Source: Pseudanabaena yagii GIHE-NHR1
GTDB taxonomy: Bacteria; Cyanobacteriota; Cyanobacteriia; Pseudanabaenales; Pseudanabaenaceae
Reading direction: 5' to 3'
Assembly (NCBI RefSeq): GCF_012863495.1
Contig: NZ_JAAVJL010000001.1
Location: forward strand, 558,001 to 622,000
DNA length: 64,000 nt
The first letter of the stretch is position 1. Every line of letters begins with the position of its first letter. Below, piece by piece: positions 17,958-26,877 of this stretch. Under the pieces are notes generated by a model. That model was given only the letters and a program-made list of their open reading frames with translations, was not told the origin of the DNA and ran no database searches. A program made the translations under genes and the position numbers.

Positions 17958-20831
17958 ATGACCAATTTACCGACAAAGCAAGTTTGGCACACACTTACAA
18001 CCGAAGAAGTGATCGTGGCTTTGGATGTTAATCCAGAGTTTGGGCTAGAGTCATGGCAAATTAGCGATCGCCGTGCGGTCTATGGGCGCAATGAGTTGAC
18101 TGGTAAAGCAGGACGTACCAAGCTCAGTATTTTTGTCGATCAGTTTACCAACATCATGCTGTTGATGCTGATGGGCGTAGCAGTGGTGTCGGCGGTGTTG
18201 GACTTGCGGGTAGGCAGTTTTCCCAAGGATGCGGTAGCGATCGCGGCAATTGTAATCCTCAACGGGATTTTAGGCTATGTGCAGGAAAGCCGTGCAGAAG
18301 AGGCTCTTGCCGCACTAAAGAGAATGGCGGCTCCAAATGTGCGGGTATTGCGCGAAGGTAAAGTTGCAGAAATTCTATCGGCGGAATTGGTGGTTGGCGA
18401 TATTGTATTTGTCGATGCGGGGATGCAGATTGCGGCGGATGGGCGTTTGCTGGAGTCTATAAAGCTGAAGGTACGCGAAGGGGCACTCACGGGGGAATCC
18501 AAAGGCGTAAATAAGATTGCCGATCAAGTATTTGGAGAGGATGAGTCCTTAGGTGATCGGCGCAATATGGTCTTTCAGGGAACTGAGGTATTGCAGGGGC
18601 GCGGCATGATGGTAGTTACGGCTACGGGAATGCAGACGGAATTAGGAAAGATTGCCAATCTGCTGCAAGATGTGGAATTGGAAGAAACGCCATTACAGAA
18701 GCGGATGGCAGAGCTATCGAAGGCTTTGGTAATTGCCTCCTTAATCCTAGTGGCTCTGGTAATTGCCGTGGGACTATGGCGACATGGTGACTTTGTGAAG
18801 TTACTCAATACTTCCCTCAGTATGGCAGTAGCGGCAGTTCCCGAAGGCTTGCCTGCGGTGATTACGGTGACTCTGGCGCTAGGAACTCAAAGAATGGTGA
18901 AGCGCAATGCTCTCATTCGTAAATTACCTGCGGTCGAAACCCTCGGTTCCGTTACAACCATTTGTTCCGATAAGACGGGAACACTGACCCAAAATAAAAT
19001 GGTTGCCGAAAGCCTGTTTACGGCGAATTATGCGGCGCAAATTAACGGCACTGGCTATGAACCCATTGGCGAATTTGCGATTTCCCGTTTAGCAGGAGAT
19101 ATGCTTGCCAGTGATTTGAATGTTTATCAATGCCCTGAGATGCAACTGCTGCTAGCGGCAAGTGCGATTTGTAATGATGCCTATTTGCAGAAAAAGCCAC
19201 CTACAGAAAATCAAAATAATCATCATTCCCAATGGAAAATCATCGGTGATCCGACGGAAGGAGCATTATTGACTCTGGCGGGTAAGACAAATCTCTGGCA
19301 AGCGCAATTTAGCAACTATTTTACTAGGGTTGCCGAAATTCCCTTTACCTCTGAGCGCAAGTTAATGAGTGCGATCGCTGCCATTCAAAGTATGGATGCT
19401 GAAGATACACCCGAATCGATGCGAACGATCGCAAGTTTATTGCCAAATAGTCCCTACTTCTTATTTTGTAAAGGTTCACCCGAATTGATTCTCGAACGAT
19501 GCGATCGCATTCAACTTGAAAGGCAAATTAGCTCTATTACGATTTCCCAAAGATCAGCGATCAATATCCAAAATACCCTCCTTGCCACGAAGGGAATGCG
19601 CGTTTTAGGCTTTGCCTATTTACCTTTAGATCATCTGCCAACAGAATCGGAACTTAATCGCATTGAAAATAAACTCGTATGGCTGGGACTAGTGGGTATC
19701 CGTGACGCACTACGAGCCGAAGCAGCAGTTGCTGTGCAGGTGAGCCGCCATGCGGGAATTCACACGATTATGATTACAGGCGATCATCAACTGACGGCTC
19801 AAGCGATCGCCCGTGATTTGAATATCTTCTGTCCTGAAAACGATAAGGTGTTGACAGGACAAGAAATTGAATTAATGGATGATGATGAATTAACAGAAGT
19901 TGCGCGACAAACTGCTGTCTATGCCAGAGTCTCACCTGAGCATAAATTACGCATTGTCCAAGCTTTGCAACGTCGAGGCGAAATCGTGGCGATGACAGGG
20001 GATGGCGTGAATGATGCTCCTGCATTGAAACAGGCGAATATTGGCATTGCGATGGGGATTACGGGAACGGATGTGTCCAAGGAAGCGAGCGATATGATTC
20101 TGCTCGATGATAACTATGCGACGATTGTGGCGGCAACGGAGGAAGGGCGCACAGTTTACGCGAATATTCGCCGCTTTATTAAATATATTCTCGGTAGTAA
20201 TGTCGGTGAAGTCATTGCGATTGCTTCTACACCATTTTTAGGCTTTGGCGCAGTGCCTTTGACTCCATTACAAATATTATGGATGAATCTCGTTACCGAT
20301 GGCGTACCAGCCCTTGCCCTTGCAGTGGAGCCTGCCGAAGCCGATGTGATGGAACGACCTCCCTTTAACCCCCAAGAGAATATTTTTGCAAGGGGTTTGG
20401 GTTGGTATATTTTACGAATTGGAGTTGTCTTTGGATTACAGACGATCGCCTTAATGGAAATCGCCTATAACTCTAGCAATCCCTCATGGCATGAGCATTG
20501 GAAGACGATCACCTTCACGACGCTCTGCATTGCTCAAATGGGTCATGCGCTTTCCTGTCGTTCAGATTCCAAATTACTCATTGAATTAAATCCTATTTCC
20601 AATCCCTATCTGTTAGTCTCTGTAATCTTCACCACGATTCTGCAACTGTCATTGCTCTATGTACCATCTTTACGGCAATTCTTTGGCACAGATGCGCTCA
20701 CAGCGTCAGAATTGGGTTTATGCTTTGGATTTAGTATGCTCCTAGTCCTCTGGACGGAATCTGAGAAACTGGTGTCAAGATGGTGGGGTAAGCGTCGTAC
20801 ACCAAAATCTATTGTCAAGAATCAGCCCTAA
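17958..20831 (+). CDS. Cation-transporting P-type ATPase (P2A, Ca2+-ATPase/PacL-like)
   Basis: 957 residues. Hallmarks in order: N-terminal cation ATPase domain, LTGES near 176 (actuator), PEGLP near 295 in membrane helix 4, the phosphorylation motif DKTGT at D338, KGSPE in the nucleotide-binding part, MTGDGVNDAPALK hinge, and NLVTDGVPALALA in helix 6. PEGLP plus the N-x-x-x-D pattern in helix 6 is what type IIA calcium pumps such as SERCA and cyanobacterial PacL show; Na+ or Mn2+ transport by this family is also possible. About ten membrane helices are expected. The next gene begins 12 bp later and is probably cotranscribed. Confidence 0.93.
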   Translation: MTNLPTKQVWHTLTTEEVIVALDVNPEFGLESWQISDRRAVYGRNELTGKAGRTKLSIFVDQFTNIMLLMLMGVAVVSAVLDLRVGSFPKDAVAIAAIVILNGILGYVQESRAEEALAALKRMAAPNVRVLREGKVAEILSAELVVGDIVFVDAGMQIAADGRLLESIKLKVREGALTGESKGVNKIADQVFGEDESLGDRRNMVFQGTEVLQGRGMMVVTATGMQTELGKIANLLQDVELEETPLQKRMAELSKALVIASLILVALVIAVGLWRHGDFVKLLNTSLSMAVAAVPEGLPAVITVTLALGTQRMVKRNALIRKLPAVETLGSVTTICSDKTGTLTQNKMVAESLFTANYAAQINGTGYEPIGEFAISRLAGDMLASDLNVYQCPEMQLLLAASAICNDAYLQKKPPTENQNNHHSQWKIIGDPTEGALLTLAGKTNLWQAQFSNYFTRVAEIPFTSERKLMSAIAAIQSMDAEDTPESMRTIASLLPNSPYFLFCKGSPELILERCDRIQLERQISSITISQRSAINIQNTLLATKGMRVLGFAYLPLDHLPTESELNRIENKLVWLGLVGIRDALRAEAAVAVQVSRHAGIHTIMITGDHQLTAQAIARDLNIFCPENDKVLTGQEIELMDDDELTEVARQTAVYARVSPEHKLRIVQALQRRGEIVAMTGDGVNDAPALKQANIGIAMGITGTDVSKEASDMILLDDNYATIVAATEEGRTVYANIRRFIKYILGSNVGEVIAIASTPFLGFGAVPLTPLQILWMNLVTDGVPALALAVEPAEADVMERPPFNPQENIFARGLGWYILRIGVVFGLQTIALMEIAYNSSNPSWHEHWKTITFTTLCIAQMGHALSCRSDSKLLIELNPISNPYLLVSVIFTTILQLSLLYVPSLRQFFGTDALTASELGLCFGFSMLLVLWTESEKLVSRWWGKRRTPKSIVKNQP

Positions 20832-20843
20832 GCCCTAGAAGCT

Positions 20844-22382
20844 ATGAGAAGAAAGTTCCCTTGGTTGCGATCGCTAATTGTTTTAGGCTGTTTCGGTCTA
20901 GTCATTTCCTTTGTTATTCCCTTACTCGATCGCATTATCCAAATCTATCAACTCGTCGCCAAATCATCGCCAATTTTGGGTGGATTTGTGGTGCTGTTGG
21001 TGATGGGCGTGTTGGCAGGCTTGTTTTTTGTAACTTGGCGCTATATCAATCTCTTCCACTCGGAACCAACGCCACCGCACCCCATCCCTGAAGCACCCAC
21101 CGACAAAATCGAAGCGGCTCAAGATAGTCTCGAAGCCCTCGAACGTCAGGTTGAGCAGATTCAAGATGAGGTGATGCGGCGATCGCTAGCTGAGCAAACT
21201 GAACAATTAAAACAGAACTTTGTCCGTCAAGAATTGCGCGTTGTTGTATTCGGCGTTGGCTCCGCAGGCAAAACTTCGCTAGTGAATGGATTGCTGGATT
21301 TATCATCACAAGATATCGCTAGCAAAGGGGAAGTCGGCGCAACGATGGGAACTACGCAATTAGGGAAGGTCTATGCCCCCGTACAGTTTCAGAATCTGGA
21401 AGTACCGATTCAATTTACCGATTGTCCGGGGATTTTAGAGGCAAGTGCCTTGGGTAACGATCGCGAACAAGAGGCACGAAAAATTGCGACTGAGGCAGAC
21501 TTGATCGTGTTTGTGGTTGACGATGACTTGCGACGCTCAGAATTTGAAGTCCTGAAAGCGCTGACGGAAATTGGCAAGCGCACAATTCTCGCCTTTAATA
21601 AAATCGATCGCCTCACCAAAAGCGATCGCGAAATGATTCACACCAGTTTGCGATCGCGGGTTTTGAGTTTTATCGCACCTGAAGATGTGGTGGCGATCGC
21701 CGCTAGCCCCAGTCCGATTACCCTCGACAATGGCGAAGTCGTCACCCCTAAGCCCAAAATTCAGCCATTGCTAGCGCGGATTCTCGATATTCTCAGCTAT
21801 GAAGGCGATGAACTGGTAGCGGATAATGTGTTATTGCGATCGCAAAGGCTAACGGAAGAGACTCGCGAAGTTCTCTCTCAACAGCAACAAGCGGAAGCGG
21901 AAAAGGTCGTTGAGAAGTTCCAATGGTTAGTAGTCGGTGTGGTCTTTGCGACACCTTTGCCTGTAGTCGATCTCTTGGCTACTGCGGCGATCAATGCCCA
22001 AATGGTTGTGGAAATTGGCAGGGTTTACGGCTGTGAAATCAATATTGATCGCGGTAAGGAATTAGCGAATTCCCTTACTCGTACTTTAGTCAGTCTCGGC
22101 ATCGTCAAGGGTGTAGTCCAGATCGTGACGACGGCTATTTCTGTAACGGTGGTGGGTTTAGTTCTCAAAGCGACAATTCAATCGGTAACGGCAGCTTACC
22201 TGACCCGTATTGCTGGCAAGAGTTTTATCGAATACTTTAGTCGCGATCGCGATTGGGGAGATGGTGGTATTGCGGAAGTAGTACAGCGCCAGTTCCAATT
22301 AAATCGCCGTGATGAGTTTCTTAAGGCTTTTGTGCAAGATGCGGTAAATCGGGTGATGGTTTTGGTGAAGCAACAAATGTAA
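20844..22382 (+). CDS. Membrane-anchored GTPase with DUF697 domain
   Basis: 512 residues. Two N-terminal membrane helices (about 7-29 and 43-66) are followed by a coiled coil (EAAQDSLEALERQVEQIQ) and a G domain with P-loop GVGSAGKTS near 137, G3 TDCPGI, and G4 NKID. The C-terminal third (FQWLVVGVVFATPLPVVDLL onward) is the DUF697 domain with hydrophobic stretches, as in YcjF-like proteins. Such proteins occur across cyanobacteria; the process they serve is unknown. It lies 12 bp after the cation ATPase gene, so a shared transcript is likely. Confidence 0.88.
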   Translation: MRRKFPWLRSLIVLGCFGLVISFVIPLLDRIIQIYQLVAKSSPILGGFVVLLVMGVLAGLFFVTWRYINLFHSEPTPPHPIPEAPTDKIEAAQDSLEALERQVEQIQDEVMRRSLAEQTEQLKQNFVRQELRVVVFGVGSAGKTSLVNGLLDLSSQDIASKGEVGATMGTTQLGKVYAPVQFQNLEVPIQFTDCPGILEASALGNDREQEARKIATEADLIVFVVDDDLRRSEFEVLKALTEIGKRTILAFNKIDRLTKSDREMIHTSLRSRVLSFIAPEDVVAIAASPSPITLDNGEVVTPKPKIQPLLARILDILSYEGDELVADNVLLRSQRLTEETREVLSQQQQAEAEKVVEKFQWLVVGVVFATPLPVVDLLATAAINAQMVVEIGRVYGCEINIDRGKELANSLTRTLVSLGIVKGVVQIVTTAISVTVVGLVLKATIQSVTAAYLTRIAGKSFIEYFSRDRDWGDGGIAEVVQRQFQLNRRDEFLKAFVQDAVNRVMVLVKQQM

Positions 22383-22537
22383 GATCTCGCGATCGCAGAT
22401 AGCTTTTACTAGCCATACAAAAAGTCCGAGATCTTGGCATAGACAATAAGGATCGTTACATTTAATCTATGAGAGTGGCGATCGCATTACAAAATTAGCG
22501 ATCAAACTCAAGAAATTTGAAATAAATAACCAATCCC

Positions 22538-22648
22538 GTAGCGTATGTTAGCGGAGCATAACGCACAAATACTTGTCACTAAAGCACAAATATCTGTCAT
22601 TAAATTTGTCATTAAAAAGGTGCGTTACATTTCATTAACGCATTCTAC
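22538..22648. repeat. Imperfect inverted repeat, dispersed type
   Basis: A left arm beginning GTAGCGTATGTTAGCGGAGC (22538-22566) and a right arm GGTGCGTTACATTTCATTAA and on (22619-22648) are imperfect complements. The 292-bp gap between the GTPase and TPR genes holds nothing else recognisable. A single related arm lies at 23774-23804. Confidence 0.5.
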
Positions 22649-22674
22649 AAGATCGGCGATCAGGTTGAATTCAT

Positions 22675-23727
22675 TCAAGTTGCTGTATTTTCTATTGTTT
22701 GAATAGCATCTGCCACGATTTTATGCATTGAATTATCATGGTTTTTGTGACAGAGACGTAGCGCTTTGTTCAAATATTCTAAAGCAACCTGTGAATACCC
22801 ATGATGGTAATGAGCTAAACCCGCATGAAAAAAGCCATGTTGGTCAACACGATCAATAGGATATTCAGGTTCTAATACACGGGCTTGTTCAAAATCGAGA
22901 GTTGCTGTATCAGAGTGATTAAGGTTGATATATGTATTGGAGCGTCCGTAGTATGCTGAGGCATTATTAGGGTCAAGTTCTAATACTTTCGTAAAGTCTG
23001 CAATTCCCTCTTGAAACATTGCCAAGTTATAACATAAGACAGCTCGGTTGTAGTAGCCTTCAAAGGACGTGGGATTGAGACGGACGAATTCATCAAAGTC
23101 AGCTAACGCTTCTTCTTGTTGCCCCTGATATGTGAGAGCCTGTCCCCGATACTGATAAGCTTTGGCACGATCTGGTTGCATCCTAATGGACTGAGTAAAA
23201 TCTTCTATCGCTTCTGGCAAACGATGCTCTATGAGTTGTAGAATACCTCGATAGAAATAGGCTGGCTCATATCTATGGTTGAGAGTAATAGCATAGTCAA
23301 AATCCGCTAGAGCAGCAGTATTGTCTTTCTGTCTCCAATAGCAGAGACCGCGATGGTAAAAAGCTTTTTCAGAACTTGGATTATATTTAATTGCACGACT
23401 TAAATCCTCGATTGCCTTAGATAAGTTTTGATGTTCATAGGCAAAAATTCCGCGCAAATAATAGGCATTAAAATTACGAGGATTGGTGAGAATCGCAAGA
23501 TCTAGGTTGTCAAACGTCTCTTTGAGTTTACCGCCTTGATAAGACTGACATGCAAGATAATAGTAAAAACTTGATCTTGTAGCATAGGAATATGCTGCCA
23601 TTCCCAACATGAACATTCCCAAAACGATATAGCCTGCTCTGTAATGTGTTAGAGGTATGATTGCTATATAAAAGGAAACTATCGCACTGATAATGAAAAA
23701 GATGTTTATAGTCCAAAAAATTAGCAT
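22675..23727 (-). CDS. Tetratricopeptide repeat membrane protein
   Basis: 350 residues. Two hydrophobic helices at the N terminus (about 4-26 and 32-50) anchor the protein. About seven TPR units follow, with the usual W/Y-x-x-G-x-A/Y and A-x-x-D-x-x-x-A spacing, for example AIEDLSRAIKYNPSSEKAFY, AIEDFTQSIRMQPDRAKAYQ and GIADFTKVLELDPNNASAYY. TPR arrays bind other proteins; no enzymatic domain is present. It is a single gene convergent with the GTPase gene. Function cannot be inferred further. Confidence 0.88.
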   Translation of the reverse strand: MLIFWTINIFFIISAIVSFYIAIIPLTHYRAGYIVLGMFMLGMAAYSYATRSSFYYYLACQSYQGGKLKETFDNLDLAILTNPRNFNAYYLRGIFAYEHQNLSKAIEDLSRAIKYNPSSEKAFYHRGLCYWRQKDNTAALADFDYAITLNHRYEPAYFYRGILQLIEHRLPEAIEDFTQSIRMQPDRAKAYQYRGQALTYQGQQEEALADFDEFVRLNPTSFEGYYNRAVLCYNLAMFQEGIADFTKVLELDPNNASAYYGRSNTYINLNHSDTATLDFEQARVLEPEYPIDRVDQHGFFHAGLAHYHHGYSQVALEYLNKALRLCHKNHDNSMHKIVADAIQTIENTAT

Positions 23728-23773
23728 CTGATTCTTGCGACTCCTACATACTAATTGAGATATTAAAAGAAAA

Positions 23774-23804
23774 GGGTACGTTACATTTCATCAATTCACC
23801 CTAC
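23774..23804. repeat. Partial copy of the GTGCGTTACATTTC repeat
   Basis: The run GGGTACGTTACATTTCATCA and following CACCCTAC resembles the right arm of the repeat at 22538..22648. It is isolated between the TPR and Uma2 genes. Confidence 0.4.
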
Positions 23805-23853
23805 GGATCTTTACCTTCTCAGTGATCGCCCTTTTGATTAATTATTTTCTTGA

Positions 23854-24591
23854 TTATTCAGAAATATCCCCGAAGCGATCGCGATACTTTTGTAATAATG
23901 CCTCAGCCTCAAGTCTCGCCTGACGCTCTAGGTTCACACGTTCTTGAGCAGTAGGATATCTCTTACCAGAGCGATCGTACCAATAGACCCATTCGCGTTG
24001 CCAACCATCATAAATACCCTGCTCACAACCAATTCCCAAACCAATCTCAGGAATCCATATCATTCTCCCGCCCTCTGCTAAAAGCGCCACCGCAGGTAAA
24101 AGTTGATATTTTCCATCAACTAACTTGTACACCTCTAAAGATTGATAATCCTGATACAATCGGCGACCAGTTGTGGAATTGTAAACCACATAATAGAGAA
24201 TTCCGATCTCGGCATACTTGGCTAACTTTGTGTCGTATTCACCATTATATTTTTTAGAAACAACTTCTAAAGCCAGAATTGGCATTACTTTTTCCTGCCA
24301 AACCACATAGCTCAAGCGACCACCTTCACCAGTTTGCTTCGGTACACCCAAAGCGAGAAATCCGTCGGGAACGATCGCCTTAGACTTGGCTGGCTCCTCA
24401 ATATTTGGTTCGTAATATACTCCCATATCCACACCCCAAAACCAATCAGAGCGATCGCTCCAAATCTCTCGCAATAGGTTCAATAAAAGATTGGGAATGT
24501 CATTTTGGAGTTCATTATCCACAGGCGTTTCATCGGAATCGGGTAGGTCTTCCGCAGTTGGCAAACGGTATTGAGAAGTTACAGTAACCAT
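23854..24591 (-). CDS. Uma2 family (DUF820) protein with C-terminal extension
   Basis: 245 residues. The restriction-like core shows IVPDGFLALG, a VMPILALEVVSKKYNGEYDTKL block with the conserved E, and KYAEIGILYYVVYN. The C-terminal part after about 170 carries LERQARLEAEALLQKYRDRF, a charged helix that is common in longer cyanobacterial Uma2 proteins. It opens a region of toxin-antitoxin-like genes. Role unknown; not closely similar to the Uma2 protein at 274..885. Confidence 0.87.
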   Translation of the reverse strand: MVTVTSQYRLPTAEDLPDSDETPVDNELQNDIPNLLLNLLREIWSDRSDWFWGVDMGVYYEPNIEEPAKSKAIVPDGFLALGVPKQTGEGGRLSYVVWQEKVMPILALEVVSKKYNGEYDTKLAKYAEIGILYYVVYNSTTGRRLYQDYQSLEVYKLVDGKYQLLPAVALLAEGGRMIWIPEIGLGIGCEQGIYDGWQREWVYWYDRSGKRYPTAQERVNLERQARLEAEALLQKYRDRFGDISE

Positions 24592-25047
24592 AGTTTTTTT
24601 GTACTTGTACGTTGCAAATCTCAGACTAACTGATAAGCCGTAACGATTCTATCATTCGCAGGTTTATAGACAGCCATCACACTATTATGTTTTTTAACTG
24701 ATCAAACGGAGTATGCCATGAAAAATAATTGGGAAGCACAAACCCAAACCCAATAAACGTAGGAACCACAAAAGGTTAGTAAAAAGGCTCATCATCCACC
24801 TCAGTACCACCAAACTGAATCACAAAATTTCCGAACCAAAAATATACCCCAACCATTTGGATATCTAGGCTATAAGTTAGCGATCGCAGTTTATCCGATA
24901 CATTCATAACAAGTATTTTGGGTTACTAATCTAGATATTAGCATTTTGGATATTACAGCGATCGCACTACAAAATTGGCGATCACACTTTCAAATTAGTT
25001 TATAATCAGGTTGTTGAGTACATTTTTACTTTACAGAAGTATTGTAT
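24592..25047. other. Intergenic region without a clear gene
   Basis: 455 AT-rich bases between Uma2 and the DUF433 gene. I see only a 12-codon frame starting at 24718 and scattered GCGATCGC sites; no hairpin of note and no RNA. Confidence 0.4.
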
Positions 25048-25269
25048 ATGAGGCAATGGGAAAGTCTAGATGCCATCGAAAGGGAACCTCATAAAGTGAG
25101 TGATGCTTGGGTATTTCGGAAGACACGAGTTCCAGTTTCGGCATTATTTGAAAATTTGCGCGATGGTGCTACGGTGGATGATTTTTTAGAATCGTTTCCG
25201 CCTGTACAGCGATCGCAGGTCGAGGCTGTATTAAACTATGAGCTTGATATGTTAGCTATTGCGGCTTAA
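25048..25269 (+). CDS. DUF433 family antitoxin-like protein (orphan)
   Basis: 73 residues from the ATG at 25048. The sequence HKVSDAWVFRKTRVPVSALF, NLRDGATVDDFLESFP and QVEAVLNYELD is the DUF433 pattern, a small winged-helix protein that is usually the antitoxin of a DUF5615 (PIN-like) toxin. The normal partner would start just after. There the sequence reads ATG AGG ATT CTT TAG (25273-25287), that is MRIL and stop, which is how DUF5615 toxins begin; the remainder is gone. So this seems to be an antitoxin that outlived its toxin. Confidence 0.8.
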   Translation: MRQWESLDAIEREPHKVSDAWVFRKTRVPVSALFENLRDGATVDDFLESFPPVQRSQVEAVLNYELDMLAIAA

Positions 25270-25297
25270 ATTATGAGGATTCTTTAGTGAAAAATGA

Positions 25298-25303
25298 TAT
25301 AAT
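25298..25303 (+). promoter_or_regulatory. Possible -10 box of the small TA locus
   Basis: A perfect TATAAT lies 28 bp before the ATG at 25331. The -35 region is not convincing. It would start a transcript for the two genes at 25331..25871. Confidence 0.35.
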
Positions 25304-25330
25304 TTATTGAAATTACTGCTGTTTTTTCCT

Positions 25331-25582
25331 ATGAAAGGCATTGAATATATCATAGATGATCAAGGAGAGAAGACTGCTGTTGTCATTAATTTGGAGCAGT
25401 GGGGTAAGGAATGGGAAGCCTTTTACAATCTTCTATTGAAGCAATCATTTCCTTCTGAAAGTTGGGTGCATGAAGATTCTTTCTCCAAGAAACTAGATAA
25501 AGCTCTCCAATGGAATCATAATCATCCCCCTCAGTTATCGAACCTAGGCTCATTAGAAGCTCAATTATTGAATAATGAGTAG
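25331..25582 (+). CDS. Probable antitoxin of a RelE/ParE-like pair
   Basis: 83 residues from the ATG at 25331; an in-frame TTG at 25307 lies further up but would put the putative -10 box inside or next to the start. MKGIEYIIDDQGEKTAVVIN followed by LEQWGKEWEAFYN resembles Phd/YefM-like or cyanobacterial short antitoxins that begin with a statement of the type KYIVDEQGKKTAVVL. Its last 8 bases overlap the next gene, the usual arrangement for antitoxin then toxin. Assignment rests on this and the partner. Confidence 0.65.
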   Translation: MKGIEYIIDDQGEKTAVVINLEQWGKEWEAFYNLLLKQSFPSESWVHEDSFSKKLDKALQWNHNHPPQLSNLGSLEAQLLNNE

Positions 25583-25871
25583 AATTTTACTTGATCTAAA
25601 TAATCCTATTTTTCAACAAGACTTGTTTGTTTTGCAGAAATCTGAGGCTCTTGCAGTCTTAAAAATCCTCAAAAAGGTTTCTCAATTGACTTGGGAGCAA
25701 TTGTACAAAGATCAGGGCTTAAAATGGGAATTGATTCGTTCTAAGCAAGGAAAAAATGGTGAAAAAATCTATAGTTTGAGAATTACTCAAAAATGTCGAG
25801 CCGTTGCTGTGCGGGAAGGTGATTATCTAAGATTTTTATCCTTGCATTCCGAGCATGATTCAGCCTATTGA
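25575..25871 (+). CDS. Probable RelE/ParE-superfamily toxin
   Basis: 98 residues. The C-terminal half, GLKWELIRSKQGKNGEKIYS then LRITQKCRAVAVREGDYLRF and LSLHSEHDSAY, has the conserved arginine-rich beta strands and the terminal xxHDSAY seen in small RelE/ParE-like proteins of cyanobacteria. These toxins act as ribosome-dependent mRNA nucleases or gyrase poisons. It overlaps the antitoxin by 8 bp. Whether it is active cannot be told from sequence. Confidence 0.65.
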   Translation: MSRILLDLNNPIFQQDLFVLQKSEALAVLKILKKVSQLTWEQLYKDQGLKWELIRSKQGKNGEKIYSLRITQKCRAVAVREGDYLRFLSLHSEHDSAY

Positions 25872-25929
25872 GCAATCAGCGATCGCACTAAAAATATGCG
25901 ATCGCACTCATCCTAAATCTTCTAGCTCC

Positions 25930-26283
25930 TCAGAATGGAATGGACATTATTTGATTGACCCATTCTTCAGCAGTAGAGGCTTCCCAAATTAGGAGGATTG
26001 CATCAATTGCGTCACTAACTGGCAATTTCTGGGAAAGAATCAAAACCCCTGAACTGTTTTTTGTCAGGATAAATTCGCCAAATTCAGCAGGCATCGTTTT
26101 GCGATCATGGGTTACAAGTACTCTCCCATCTTGCGCCGCTATTGCTAATACTTCTGGATCTTTCTTGCCTTCAAGTCTTGCCGTGTAAGCTGATTGAAAA
26201 CTCAGATTGGGTTGTCTGCGTAACGCACCAGTGACAACTGCTTGATTAAGGTCAGCATCTGCTTGAAAGTGAACTACCGTCAT
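25930..26283 (-). CDS. DUF5615 (PIN-like) toxin
   Basis: 117 residues. FQADADLNQAVVTGALRRQP, DPEVLAIAAQDGRVLVTHDR and FILTKNSSGVLILSQ match the DUF5615 PIN-like nuclease fold, with D residues at the start (QADAD) and in VLVTHDRKTM as the acidic site. Its start overlaps the stop of the DUF433 gene by 4 bp, forming a complete toxin-antitoxin pair transcribed in the order antitoxin then toxin. Confidence 0.82.
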   Translation of the reverse strand: MTVVHFQADADLNQAVVTGALRRQPNLSFQSAYTARLEGKKDPEVLAIAAQDGRVLVTHDRKTMPAEFGEFILTKNSSGVLILSQKLPVSDAIDAILLIWEASTAEEWVNQIMSIPF

Positions 26284-26612
26284 GATTTGCTTAGCTTCTG
26301 GGTTTGAGCAGTTTTTAACTTCTGATACAGAAGTGGATTCTTTTGTCTACAGGATTTTTGCAGTTTCTCAAATTCTTCTTCACCTTCTTTGAGATATGCG
26401 TCAATTAACTCGCGGCTGCCCAGATAAAAGGCGATCGCTCCATAAACCTGTTCTAGTGAGAGTAATGGAAAGTCTTGGGCAATGCTTTCAGGTGACTTAC
26501 CATTCAAAAAGGCATAAACAACTGAATCAAGAGAAATACGGGTTCCTTCGATCCAGTATCCTCGATCGCGTTGCTCGATATATCGTTTTGCTAAGGTTGG
26601 TGCTGCGGTCAT
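26280..26612 (-). CDS. DUF433 antitoxin
   Basis: 110 residues. YIEQRDRGYWIEGTRISLDS, VVYAFLNGKSPESIAQDFPL and LSLEQVYGAIAFYL are the DUF433 core. The C-terminal third is a charged tail (EGEEEFEKLQKSC) that may wrap the toxin. First gene of a pair with the DUF5615 toxin; 4-bp overlap. A second DUF433 gene without toxin lies 1.2 kb away on the other strand. Confidence 0.84.
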   Translation of the reverse strand: MTAAPTLAKRYIEQRDRGYWIEGTRISLDSVVYAFLNGKSPESIAQDFPLLSLEQVYGAIAFYLGSRELIDAYLKEGEEEFEKLQKSCRQKNPLLYQKLKTAQTQKLSKS

Positions 26613-26877
26613 AAAGTTTTTGGCTACTCTTTATGTAAATATTTTAAGCGATCGCTTGTCCGTCTAGGAGTTAAGACTCAGAGACAAAGAATCCCGACTT
26701 TTTCTGCGCGATCTGTAAGTAGCTTTTGCCAATCATACAAAAAATTGGGGATCTAAACATTTGCAGATTCTTACAATATCTTTAGCCAGTTTGTTTAATG
26801 AGACTTTAAAAATTGCAAGGACATATTTCTAACAAATTGCTCTTTTAATTCACAATTCTTGAATACATCATTTTGCA

